A DNA stretch of 7,904 bases from an uncultured Clostridia bacterium (GTDB lineage Bacteria > Bacillota > Clostridia > Christensenellales > UBA1242). Positions 1 to 6,087 of this stretch are shown here, piece after piece. Both the position numbers and the translations under genes were made by a program. Location of the stretch: assembly GCA_947589615.1 (NCBI GenBank), contig CANQBU010000058.1, positions 1 through 7,904 of the forward strand. Reading direction: 5' to 3'. The notes beneath the pieces are model-generated. The model was not told the DNA's origin, ran no database searches, and saw nothing but the letters and a program-made list of their open reading frames with translations. Position 1 is the first letter of the stretch. Each line of letters opens with the position of its first letter.

Positions 1-2910
1 TTGTCCTGGTTCAAGGTCAACTTTTCCGGAAGCAATATTGTCAATTTGTGGCTCATCATTAATTTCACCTTGATCAACTTGATAGTTAAAGTAGGTTGTT
101 ACACTATGATTTGCAGCATCTGTTACGGTAACTGCTACTTGATATTTACCTTGTGTTGATGCTCTGAAAGAGCCTGCGTTAACTTTGAATGTTTCTCTTA
201 CAGTATCAAATTCTGTCGACACGCCAAGGCTTTGAAGGTATGTTGTTTTAGTTTCTTCACCACTTCCAACAATTTTCATAACTGTAACCTTTGCAGACAT
301 ATAATTTGCGCCTTTATCTTCAAAGTGAAGAGTAGGAAGTTTTATCTCTGCAGGTGCTTTTTGATTTTCTCCTGAAGGTGGATTTTCAACTAAGAACAAT
401 TTTGGCATGTCACTATCAGCCATTTGTGCTATTTTAACAGTCTTTGTGAAGAATCCTGCATTTCCGTCATCATCAATTGCGTATGCTAAAATTTCAACAT
501 ACTCAGCACCGGCTGGACGTTTTGACAAATCAATTGTGTATTTTGTCTTTGTAGTGTCATAATACCAATTTTCACTCTCTATCAAACCATTAGTATCCTC
601 TACTTTAGTATACCATTTATCCTTGTCCTTAGTATTAATGTTCTCTTTCTTGCCAATAACATATTTTAATGTTTCTTTGGTAAGATCTGATTGAAGAGGT
701 TCTTTACTTCCATTTAAGAATCTATATGCGGTAACTGCATCAAGGCGAGTGTCTTGAGAGTCAGTCGCAGTAGCAACATTAAACTCAATTTTATCGGTAG
801 TAAGATATGCGGCTTGAAGATCTGTTGAGAAAGTCAATGATGGACCATCATTATCAGTATATCCAGAAGCAAGGTTTACTGAATAAACTTTTTGTGTTCT
901 TGAATTTATTCCATCACTAGCATAGTAATAGAATGATATTGAATCTCTGAAATCTATTGAATTCCCTTCAGGCTTAATATATGCATAACCGATTTTCTCT
1001 GCATTTTGTGGATCGTCTGCTTCCAATCTCATCATTTTTTTCAATGCATCAGGATCATTTTCTGTAAGTTCGGGAACAATGTCTTTTACATTGTTTTCAG
1101 CATCTTTCTCAAGAGATTTGTTAAATTCAGTTGTAACAAGAAGGAATTTTTTTGCTTTTAAGAATTTTATGATTTCGGTTGGATTAGTAATATCCTTTCC
1201 CTCAAGAACCATTTGTTTCTTTAATTCATAGTTGTCAGTGATGATTTGTTTTAAAATACTATCCAAATCATCGCCCTCTTCTGCTTTTGGAGCGAAAATT
1301 AAGTTATAGGAATTGTAAATATCTTCACCTGTGCCATCGCCAATAATGAACTTTCTTGATGTTGTATTATCTCTGATTTCACGGCTTAAAACGAGTTTAT
1401 CTCTTTCAACCATGTTATCTGTTCCGCCTACAGCATAAAGAATGATGTTTCTATTTACCGATCTATTTTTAATCTTTGTATCTACAGTCTTGTAAGTGTT
1501 ATCTTTTGAATTATAAGAATCTTCAAGACCATCATACGCATAAACATTTGCAGCACGTGTATCCTTAACATTGTCAATAGTGAAGCTTCTCTTACCTACA
1601 TTAATTTCACTGCCATGACCATAGAAATCTGTTACCTCATAAACAAATCTGAAAGAACCTTCAACTTTTGCTTTAAATATTCCTTTCTTTAAAAGGTCAA
1701 CATCAATCTTCTCGTTGTCCTCTGTAACTTCAACATAGTCACTGTCATTATTTTTCCAGTATGCTTTAATGTTATACCAAACTTCAACCGACTCACTTGC
1801 AGGAGTGTTGTTGGCAGCTGTTGATGCGGTAAGTTTTGGAAGTTCTCTCTCTACGCCTACAACAGCAGTTAAGTCTGAATATGATGATGACCAACTTGTA
1901 GTAAGGTCATATCCGTTTTCTTTTCCATCATTATTAGCAGAATGATAGTAACCATTATCAACTTTAAATGACTTTGAAACCGAAGAGATAAATACAGGTG
2001 TTCCACTTGTGCTTAATGAATAATATGAATAGATGATTTGGAAAGTCTTTCCTTCAACACTTTCATAATTGAGGTCTTTCCCTGCAATATAGAACTCCTG
2101 CTTTCCTTCAACATCTCTTTCCTGAATTTTAACATAACGTTTTTCGTCGCCTGTCTCTCCTGTTCCAACTTGAACATTACTTGCAAGACGAATTTCAACG
2201 AATGCGTTTTTCTTGTTTTCAGGTGCTGGAGCGGGATCAGTGAATCCTGCTTTATCTATAGTGTAATAACCATCATCTTTGGAAGTGAGAATTTCTTCAC
2301 CGTCTGCATCTTCGATAGTAGGCAATGGCAAAACTATATCTTTATTTGCGGCAATAGCCCTATCGTATACAGATGGAATTATATTTGCATTATTTGTTGG
2401 AAAATCAAAAGTTACATCAGCAGCTTCGCATTGAACATACATATCATAAGTATATGTGTCGTCACCATCAACAACAGTATATAAAATAACATAACGACCA
2501 ATTCTGTCGGCAGTAAATTTTCCATCCTCAACTGATACTTCATCGTTCGTTGCTTGATAATAAACTTTGACCGTTCCTGTGATTGTCCGTGTATCATGAC
2601 TTTTGGTGTTGGTTTTACCGCTTTCAATTTCCAAAGACTCTTCTTTACCGCCTGCATTATATTTATATGACGCCGCTGGAATAGTAACAGGTTGTCCTTT
2701 TTTTACTCTTGTTTCGGTTGTAGCTTCTTCCCCTGTTCCTTTCTGCCCTACTTGCAATCTGTTTGTGTTTAAAGTTGCATCAGTCCCAGAATAGTTATCC
2801 ACTGCTTTTGCAATTGCGTTTACTGGAAAGAACGCGCTGCACAAAACAAAGGCAAAGCCAACGGCTACGCCTTTAAAAAGTCCCTTGATTTTCGATTTTG
2901 ATTTGTTCAT
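1..2910 (-). CDS. Large secreted Ig-like multidomain surface protein (N-terminal 970 residues, runs off left edge)
   Basis: The frame is open without a stop from the ATG at 2910 to base 1, so the C-terminus and any cell-wall anchor are missing. A GAGGAG ribosome site (2918-2923) lies 7 nt before the ATG. Residues 1-36 form a signal peptide: Lys-rich start, hydrophobic core at about 11-30, likely cleavage after the Ala-Ile-Ala or Ala-Lys-Ala near residues 34-36. C24 has Leu before it and is not a lipobox. After this come Ig-like modules. Each begins near a LP(T/K)L-type strand and ends in a G-aromatic-x-V-x-Y/V-x-V-x-D strand: GRYVILYTVVD at 138-148, a weaker one at 288-303, GSFRFVYEVTDFYGHG at 418-433, EYVEILAYAIDDDGNAG at about 803-819, and GKYQVAVTVTDAANHS at 921-936. 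Residues about 535-640 are Lys/Glu-rich and probably helical, unlike the beta-rich rest. By analogy with Ig-like surface proteins of Bacillota, I infer adhesion or a stalk role. The ligand is unknown. Confidence 0.92.
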   Translation of the reverse strand, partial: MNKSKSKIKGLFKGVAVGFAFVLCSAFFPVNAIAKAVDNYSGTDATLNTNRLQVGQKGTGEEATTETRVKKGQPVTIPAASYKYNAGGKEESLEIESGKTNTKSHDTRTITGTVKVYYQATNDEVSVEDGKFTADRIGRYVILYTVVDGDDTYTYDMYVQCEAADVTFDFPTNNANIIPSVYDRAIAANKDIVLPLPTIEDADGEEILTSKDDGYYTIDKAGFTDPAPAPENKKNAFVEIRLASNVQVGTGETGDEKRYVKIQERDVEGKQEFYIAGKDLNYESVEGKTFQIIYSYYSLSTSGTPVFISSVSKSFKVDNGYYHSANNDGKENGYDLTTSWSSSYSDLTAVVGVERELPKLTASTAANNTPASESVEVWYNIKAYWKNNDSDYVEVTEDNEKIDVDLLKKGIFKAKVEGSFRFVYEVTDFYGHGSEINVGKRSFTIDNVKDTRAANVYAYDGLEDSYNSKDNTYKTVDTKIKNRSVNRNIILYAVGGTDNMVERDKLVLSREIRDNTTSRKFIIGDGTGEDIYNSYNLIFAPKAEEGDDLDSILKQIITDNYELKKQMVLEGKDITNPTEIIKFLKAKKFLLVTTEFNKSLEKDAENNVKDIVPELTENDPDALKKMMRLEADDPQNAEKIGYAYIKPEGNSIDFRDSISFYYYASDGINSRTQKVYSVNLASGYTDNDGPSLTFSTDLQAAYLTTDKIEFNVATATDSQDTRLDAVTAYRFLNGSKEPLQSDLTKETLKYVIGKKENINTKDKDKWYTKVEDTNGLIESENWYYDTTKTKYTIDLSKRPAGAEYVEILAYAIDDDGNAGFFTKTVKIAQMADSDMPKLFLVENPPSGENQKAPAEIKLPTLHFEDKGANYMSAKVTVMKIVGSGEETKTTYLQSLGVSTEFDTVRETFKVNAGSFRASTQGKYQVAVTVTDAANHSVTTYFNYQVDQGEINDEPQIDNIASGKVDLEPGQ

Positions 2911-2952
2911 AATTTTTCTCCTCAAATTACTTCATGTATTTATTAACAATTA

Positions 2953-2981
2953 ATTGTAAACTATTTTTAATTTTAAGTCAA
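2953..2981 (-). promoter_or_regulatory. Sigma-A-type promoter of the surface protein gene
   Basis: On the minus strand, TTGACT (2976-2981) is followed after exactly 17 bp by TACAAT (2953-2958). Each hexamer matches 5 of 6 consensus bases. Transcription would begin near 2946, leaving a leader of about 35 nt that contains the GAGGAG ribosome site. Confidence 0.75.
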
Positions 2982-3035
2982 CAAAATTGCATAATAAAAA
3001 CAAAAATATTTTGTGCGAGGCATATTCTTTTATGC

Positions 3036-3062
3036 TGTCGAGGTTTGCCTTGTTTTGTCGAA
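3036..3062 (+). promoter_or_regulatory. Possible Spo0A-type boxes
   Basis: TTTGTCGAA at 3054-3062 equals the known Spo0A box consensus. A near copy, TGTCGAG, lies 20 bp upstream at 3036-3042, and a looser TGTGCGAG sits near 3013. They lie between the two divergent promoters. Short motifs in AT-rich DNA can be chance, and nothing else here proves that the host sporulates. Confidence 0.25.
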
Positions 3063-3135
3063 TGGCGCCTTCTTTTAATTTTTTTTGAATTTTTTATTTT
3101 TTCTTGCACATTTTAAGTCAACTTTGAGTAGTATG

Positions 3136-3164
3136 TTAATGTGAAAGGGAAATTATGTTAAAAT
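3136..3164 (+). promoter_or_regulatory. Extended -10 promoter for the Cys/Gly-rich miniprotein
   Basis: TGT followed by TAAAAT (3156-3164) is an extended -10 element. The -35 is weak (TTAATG at 3136-3141, 17 bp away), as is common when a TGn motif is present. The 11-mer TATGTTAAAAT here recurs exactly in front of tuf on the other strand (7544-7554), which supports a real promoter. The leader would be about 30 nt. Confidence 0.5.
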
Positions 3165-3202
3165 CCCCTTCAATTTACATAAGAAATTTTTAGGAGGAAC
3201 AA

Positions 3203-3409
3203 ATGAACTTTTTTAACAACTCTTGTGGTGGAGGCTGCTCTAACGGCTTCGGTTTTGGCGGAGGCTGTGACAGCTGCTCACTCTTACTTTGGCTCATCAT
3301 CTTACAATGCCTTTGCGGTAACGGAAACGGCGGATGTGGCTTAGACTGTTGCACAATCATCTTGTTATTACTTCTCTTGGGATCTTGTGGCAACGGATGT
3401 GGGAAATAA
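3203..3409 (+). CDS. Cys/Gly-rich hydrophobic miniprotein, 68 residues, unknown function
   Basis: AGGAGG (3192-3197) lies 5 nt before the ATG, and the gene has its own promoter and terminator, so I take it as real despite its size. The product has 11 Cys and 17 Gly in 68 residues. Hydrophobic runs at about 27-34 and 52-59 are only 8 residues long, short for normal membrane spans. Residues 23-45 and 48-66 look like two copies of one unit: Asp-x-Cys-Ser/Thr, eight aliphatic or aromatic residues, a Cys, then Gly-Asn-Gly and Cys. There is no export signal of the usual kind. It is loosely like the small Gly-rich hydrophobic proteins (YjcZ type) of spore-forming Bacillota, but I cannot assign it to that family. 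The regular Cys spacing could mean metal binding, disulfides or a coat/membrane-associated role; these are inferences. The opposite-strand reading is Pro/Gln-rich and is a shadow. Confidence 0.8.
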   Translation: MNFFNNSCGGGCSNGFGFGGGCDSCSLLLWLIILQCLCGNGNGGCGLDCCTIILLLLLLGSCGNGCGK

Positions 3410-3426
3410 TAATTAAGACCACAATA

Positions 3427-3460
3427 AAATCAGGGACTTGAAATCCTTGATTTTTTATTT
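3427..3460 (+). terminator. Rho-independent terminator of the miniprotein gene
   Basis: AAATCAGGGA (3427-3436) pairs with TCCTTGATTT (3444-3453) over 10 bp with one G-U pair and a 7-nt loop. It is followed by TTTATTT. It starts 17 nt after the stop codon, so the miniprotein is probably made from its own short mRNA. Confidence 0.85.
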
Positions 3461-3525
3461 CCATTGATTATTTTTTTATGTCTAAAAGTCCATCTAAAAA
3501 AAATTTAATTATTTTTAAAAATCTC

Positions 3526-3554
3526 TTTACTTTTGGTATTTTTGTTGCTAAAAT
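3526..3554 (+). promoter_or_regulatory. Extended -10 promoter of the PH-domain gene
   Basis: TTTACT (3526-3531) is followed after 17 bp by TAAAAT (3549-3554), with a TGC (3546-3548) directly before the -10. The same layout (TTTACT, 17 bp, TGC plus -10) occurs in front of sepF. The leader would be about 22 nt and holds the AGGAGG site. Confidence 0.55.
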
Positions 3555-3583
3555 ATAAATAGTTATATTGTTAGGAGGGACAA

Positions 3584-3964
3584 ATGAAATTTGATAAAGA
3601 CTGTGAAATTATTTGGCATGACAGAAAGCGACATTTCGGCTTACCAATTTCTTTCTACCGTTATTACATAGTTAAAAAAGAAGGAGAATGGGTTAAATTT
3701 TTCAGGCATAAAGGATTCCTTTCCGCCATTATTGACGAAATTAATGTTTATAGATGCTTTGATGTTACTTTGATTGCCTCTTTGGGTGATAGAATTTTCA
3801 GAACCGGAACTTTGGAAATTTCAAGTAACGATGCTCATTCGCCTCAATTCCACCTTCGTCATATTGCAAACCCATACAAGGTTCGTGACTTGATTTCAAG
3901 TTTAATTGAAATTGAGAGAAAGAAGAAGCATATTGGCGTAACAGAATTCCAGACATTAAACTAA
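3584..3964 (+). CDS. Single-domain bacterial PH protein (bPH2/YdbS-like)
   Basis: AGGAGG (3573-3578) lies 5 nt before the ATG, and terminators flank the gene. Residues about 20-109 fit the bacterial pleckstrin-homology pattern of the YdbS/YdbT type. A start 'FGLPISFYRYYIVKKEGEW' (18-36) is followed by 'DEINVYRCFDVTLIASLGDRI' around 51-71, then Gly-Thr-Leu-Glu-Ile and an Asn-Asp turn at 75-83, and ends with 'IANPYKVRDLISSLIEIE' (94-111). The conserved Asp-Val, Arg, Gly-Thr and Asn-Pro-x-x-Val-Arg-Asp positions are all present. YdbS/YdbT proteins carry membrane segments next to this domain. Here there is none and no signal peptide, so the protein is predicted to be a small cytoplasmic one, perhaps a subunit that binds a partner or the membrane surface. 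The function of such solo domains is not established. It is not co-transcribed with neighbours. Confidence 0.88.
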   Translation: MKFDKDCEIIWHDRKRHFGLPISFYRYYIVKKEGEWVKFFRHKGFLSAIIDEINVYRCFDVTLIASLGDRIFRTGTLEISSNDAHSPQFHLRHIANPYKVRDLISSLIEIERKKKHIGVTEFQTLN

Positions 3965-3970
3965 AAAATT

Positions 3971-3997
3971 ATCCGCATTATCAATGCGGATTTTTTT
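3971..3997. terminator. Bidirectional terminator between PH gene and rluD
   Basis: A perfect 9 bp stem, ATCCGCATT (3971-3979) with AATGCGGAT (3983-3991), closes a 3-nt loop. It is followed by a T tract on the plus strand and by AATTTTTT on the minus strand. It lies between two convergent genes ending at 3964 and 4037 and can serve both. Confidence 0.92.
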
Positions 3998-4036
3998 GCA
4001 ATAATATAGTAAATTTTTATATAAATAAGGATAATT

Positions 4037-4951
4037 TCAGTTATTTTCTGTTATTTCTTTAAGTTTTTTTAAAAATTCTTTAAAATATTGAGGTAAATCA
4101 ATTTCAAAAGACATTTTTTCGTGTGTCCTTGGATGAATAAAACTTAATTTATATGAATGGAGTAGTTGACCATTTAAACCTTTTACAGCCTTGCCATATA
4201 CATCATCTCCGACAATTGGATGATTAAGATACTTTGCATGAACGCGTATTTGATGCGTTCTTCCTGTTTCAAGATGAAATTCGACAAGGTCATATCCCTC
4301 ATAAGATTTAAGCACATTATAATTTGTTATGGCTTTTTTACCCGATGTGGATACAGCCATCTTTTTTCTATCTTTCACATCTCTTGCAATAAACGTCTCC
4401 ACCCTGCCCGCCTGATTTTTGAGGTGTCCCTCACACAAGGCAATATATGTTCTCGAAAAATTTTGCTTTTCTTCTATCTCTTTTGCCAACAAATTATGTG
4501 CATAATCATTTTTGGCAACAATCATAAGTCCAGATGTATTTTTATCAAGTCTATGAACTATGCCCGGTCTCAACACCCCATTGATTCCGCTTAAATTTTT
4601 TATTTTATACAAAAGCCCATTAACAAGTGTTCCGTTTTTTGTAGATGAACAAGGATGCACTACAAGCCCCTGAGGTTTATTTATTACAATAAGGTCATCA
4701 TCTTCATAAACAATCTCAAAATCGATATCTTCCGCCTCAACTGACAATGGCTTTGCCTCTTCATAAGAAAAAGAAACCTTCTGCCCCAACTTTAATTTTT
4801 GTCCTGACTTAACAATCTTTCCGTCAACCAAAAAATCCCCATTTTCAATTAACTGCTTAATTCGACTGCGTGATAAATCCTGACAATGAAGAGCAATCAA
4901 TTTGTCAAATCTTAAAGAATTATCATCAACAAAAAATTCGCCTTCAACCAT
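4037..4951 (-). CDS. rluD: RluA-family 23S rRNA pseudouridine synthase (RluD/YlyB-like)
   Basis: The product of 304 residues isomerises uridine to pseudouridine in ribosomal RNA. An S4 RNA-binding domain covers about residues 13-62 (LRFDKLIA, SRSRIKQLIENGDFLVDGK). The catalytic domain follows: NKPQGLVVHP near 91-100, the catalytic HRLDK-x-TSG motif with Asp at 136, and ETGRTHQIRVHAKYLNHPIVGDDVYG towards the end. Length and order are those of a full RluD. I choose the ATG at 4951 because AAGGA (4960-4964) lies 8 nt before it and the protein then begins directly with the usual Glu-Phe-x-Val stretch; the ATG at 4978 would add nine residues but has only a weak site. It overlaps lspA by 8 bp, suggesting coupled translation. 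The lspA-rluD order matches lspA-ylyB of Bacillus. The exact rRNA target cannot be read from the sequence. Confidence 0.95.
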   Translation of the reverse strand: MVEGEFFVDDNSLRFDKLIALHCQDLSRSRIKQLIENGDFLVDGKIVKSGQKLKLGQKVSFSYEEAKPLSVEAEDIDFEIVYEDDDLIVINKPQGLVVHPCSSTKNGTLVNGLLYKIKNLSGINGVLRPGIVHRLDKNTSGLMIVAKNDYAHNLLAKEIEEKQNFSRTYIALCEGHLKNQAGRVETFIARDVKDRKKMAVSTSGKKAITNYNVLKSYEGYDLVEFHLETGRTHQIRVHAKYLNHPIVGDDVYGKAVKGLNGQLLHSYKLSFIHPRTHEKMSFEIDLPQYFKEFLKKLKEITENN

Positions 4952-5576
4952 TGCCGTTTTCCTTGTCTGAATCGTCATTTCCCGGCTTTTCTATAATAAT
5001 TTCATCTTTTTCATCGTTTTTTTCAATTTTTTCACTGTTTTTTTCATTATTTTCGTTATTTTTATTTATTCTTGCCTCCTCTTTGGAATAATAGAAAAGA
5101 AAATAAATAGCAATAATTATAACTCCGAATGTCAAGGCGACATCTGCAAAATTAAAAACAGGAAAATTTATAAACATAAAATTTATGAAATCTCTAACGT
5201 AACCAAATACAATCCTATCGATTAAATTGCCCAGTGCACCACCTACAATCAGCCCTGCACCAACGGCCAAAAGAATTGAACTTTTTTCACACGCTTTTTT
5301 AACTCTTAAAACATAAAAAGTTATAAATAAAGCGAGAATAACTGACGTTAAAATTATAAGAAAAATAGGGCGACCACCAAAAATCCCCCATGCGGCACCG
5401 GTGTTTTTTACATAAATAAAATTAATTAGCGGAGGCATCACCTTTGCACTATCGCCTACATTTGGCACGACATGTTTTATTATCAATCCCTTAGTCAAAA
5501 GGTCGAGAAGCAAGACCCCAACAAATATTGAAATTGCAATAATCGGCGAAAGGAATTTTTTTATTTTATCCTTCAA
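4944..5576 (-). CDS. lspA: Lipoprotein signal peptidase (signal peptidase II) with long charged tail
   Basis: This membrane aspartic protease cuts the signal peptide from diacylglyceryl-modified prolipoproteins. Four membrane spans are visible at about 11-33, 70-90, 100-120 and 146-163. Family motifs are present: DLLTK at 25-29, KNTGAAWGIF at 57-66, GNLIDR with catalytic Asp120, VRDF at 127-130, and FNFADV with catalytic Asp145. The core ends near 163, as in typical 150-170 residue family members. It is followed by about 47 extra residues rich in Asn, Glu, Lys and Asp, encoded by T-rich low-complexity DNA (about 4985-5080). The start is a TTG at 5576, because no ATG exists in this frame before residue 47; AAGGA lies 7 nt upstream. 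It overlaps sepF by 11 bp and rluD by 8 bp, so the three are probably translated in a coupled way. Confidence 0.95.
   Translation of the reverse strand: MKDKIKKFLSPIIAISIFVGVLLLDLLTKGLIIKHVVPNVGDSAKVMPPLINFIYVKNTGAAWGIFGGRPIFLIILTSVILALFITFYVLRVKKACEKSSILLAVGAGLIVGGALGNLIDRIVFGYVRDFINFMFINFPVFNFADVALTFGVIIIAIYFLFYYSKEEARINKNNENNEKNSEKIEKNDEKDEIIIEKPGNDDSDKENGNG
4960..4964 (-). promoter_or_regulatory. Ribosome binding site that decides the rluD start
   Basis: AAGGA on the minus strand lies 8 nt before the ATG at 4951 and inside the end of lspA. The alternative ATG at 4978 is preceded only by a poor CCGGGAA stretch, so the shorter protein is favoured. Confidence 0.55.
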
Positions 5577-5931
5577 CTTCCATTCCTTCTGGCAAAACTA
5601 AATATAATTGCTTCTCGTCGTTAAGTGGTATAAATTTTGCATTTGCACCATACGCAAACCCACGTATATATTCTATCGCTTTTGCCGCATCTTCGCTTGG
5701 ACAATATTCAAGTGAAAGAATTATTGCCCTGTTATTCTTGACAAAGTTTAAAAATTCTTTTATTTGGTCTTTTTTCTCAGGATAATAAACAGGAACGCCG
5801 TCGATTTGATCTGGACGCATATTTGCGTTTTTTAATTTGTATGTCGCTTTTGTTTGTGTTTTTTTCGATGTCTTGGGCTTACTTTCACCCTCAAAGCCCA
5901 AAAACTTAAAAACATTTCCCATAAATCCCAT
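5566..5931 (-). CDS. sepF: SepF-type cell division protein
   Basis: SepF binds FtsZ and tethers it to the membrane during septum formation in Gram-positive bacteria and cyanobacteria. The product has 121 residues, shorter than Bacillus SepF (about 150). The loss is in the linker. Residues 1-13 (MGFMGNVFKFLGF) can form the amphipathic membrane-binding helix. A Lys/Thr-rich linker follows, with the DUF552 core at about 45-121: FLNFVKNNRAIILSLEY (60-76), a Gly-containing helix end IRGFAYG (89-95), and the closing strand LVLPEGMEVEG (111-121). AGAGG lies 6 nt before the ATG, and a promoter lies at 5955-5983. It is the first gene of the sepF-lspA-rluD unit. In Bacillus, ylmG, ylmH, divIVA and ileS lie between sepF and lspA; here they are absent from that place. 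Confidence 0.9.
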   Translation of the reverse strand: MGFMGNVFKFLGFEGESKPKTSKKTQTKATYKLKNANMRPDQIDGVPVYYPEKKDQIKEFLNFVKNNRAIILSLEYCPSEDAAKAIEYIRGFAYGANAKFIPLNDEKQLYLVLPEGMEVEG

Positions 5932-5954
5932 AGTTTACCTCTAAATACCTTGTT

Positions 5955-5983
5955 ATGATAGCACATAATTAAAAAAAAGTAAA
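5955..5983 (-). promoter_or_regulatory. Promoter of the sepF-lspA-rluD unit
   Basis: On the minus strand, TTTACT (5978-5983) is followed after 17 bp by TATCAT (5955-5960), with TGC immediately before the -10. It lies 24 bp before the sepF start codon, so the leader is short. A GTGCATT copy begins directly upstream of the -35. Confidence 0.65.
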
Positions 5984-6087
5984 GTGCATTGGTGCATTAT
6001 GCACCTTTTTTATTAATTTCATGAGTTATATTTAAGAGCTGCATTATGCACCCTTCTTGTTCACTTAGTTATGTTGTATTTAAGAGA
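5984..6087. repeat. Two degenerate 47-48 bp tandem units with TGCATTATGCA palindromes
   Basis: TGCATTATGCACC occurs at 5993-6005 and 6040-6052. Each is followed by a related tail ending in GTTRTATTTAAGAG (6025-6038 and 6073-6086). In the first unit the palindrome is longer: GGTGCAT-T-ATGCACC (5991-6005), preceded by an extra GTGCATT at 5984-5990. The array sits directly upstream of the -35 of the sepF promoter, where an activator or repressor could bind. No matching regulator is seen in the window. The T run after 6005 makes the first palindrome look like a plus-strand terminator, but there is no plus-strand gene before it. Confidence 0.65.

Larger units (their letters stand above)
2911..3202. 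other. Divergent intergenic region between the surface protein and the Cys/Gly-rich miniprotein
   Basis: This is very AT-rich DNA with no convincing gene. It carries the minus-strand promoter at 2953-2981, a plus-strand promoter at 3136-3164, Spo0A-like boxes near 3036-3062, and two copies of ATTTTAAGTCAAC (2970-2982 and 3110-3122). A 10 bp palindrome CAATTAATTG (2947-2956) overlaps the -10 of the minus promoter and could be an operator, though in AT-rich DNA it could be chance. Confidence 0.6.

Noticed and set aside
2038..2484. 148-residue plus-strand frame rich in Ile, Phe and Cys
   Set aside because: Shadow of the surface protein, which has a signal peptide, ribosome site, promoter and clear Ig-like modules on the minus strand.
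2839..2841. Lipoprotein cleavage at Cys24 of the surface protein
   Set aside because: The residues before Cys24 are Phe-Val-Leu, without the small residue at -1 needed for a lipobox; ordinary signal peptidase sites lie further on.
3190..3393. Minus-strand Pro/Gln-rich frame opposite the Cys/Gly-rich gene
   Set aside because: It is the mirror of Gly- and Cys-rich codons; the plus strand has the ribosome site, promoter and terminator.
3478..3556. 26-residue plus-strand frame before the PH gene
   Set aside because: No ribosome site, begins in a T-rich stretch and runs through the promoter of the PH gene.
5991..6011. Plus-strand terminator from GGTGCATTATGCACC and a T run
   Set aside because: No plus-strand gene lies upstream; the copy at 6040-6052 has no T run, so the palindrome itself seems to be the repeated feature.
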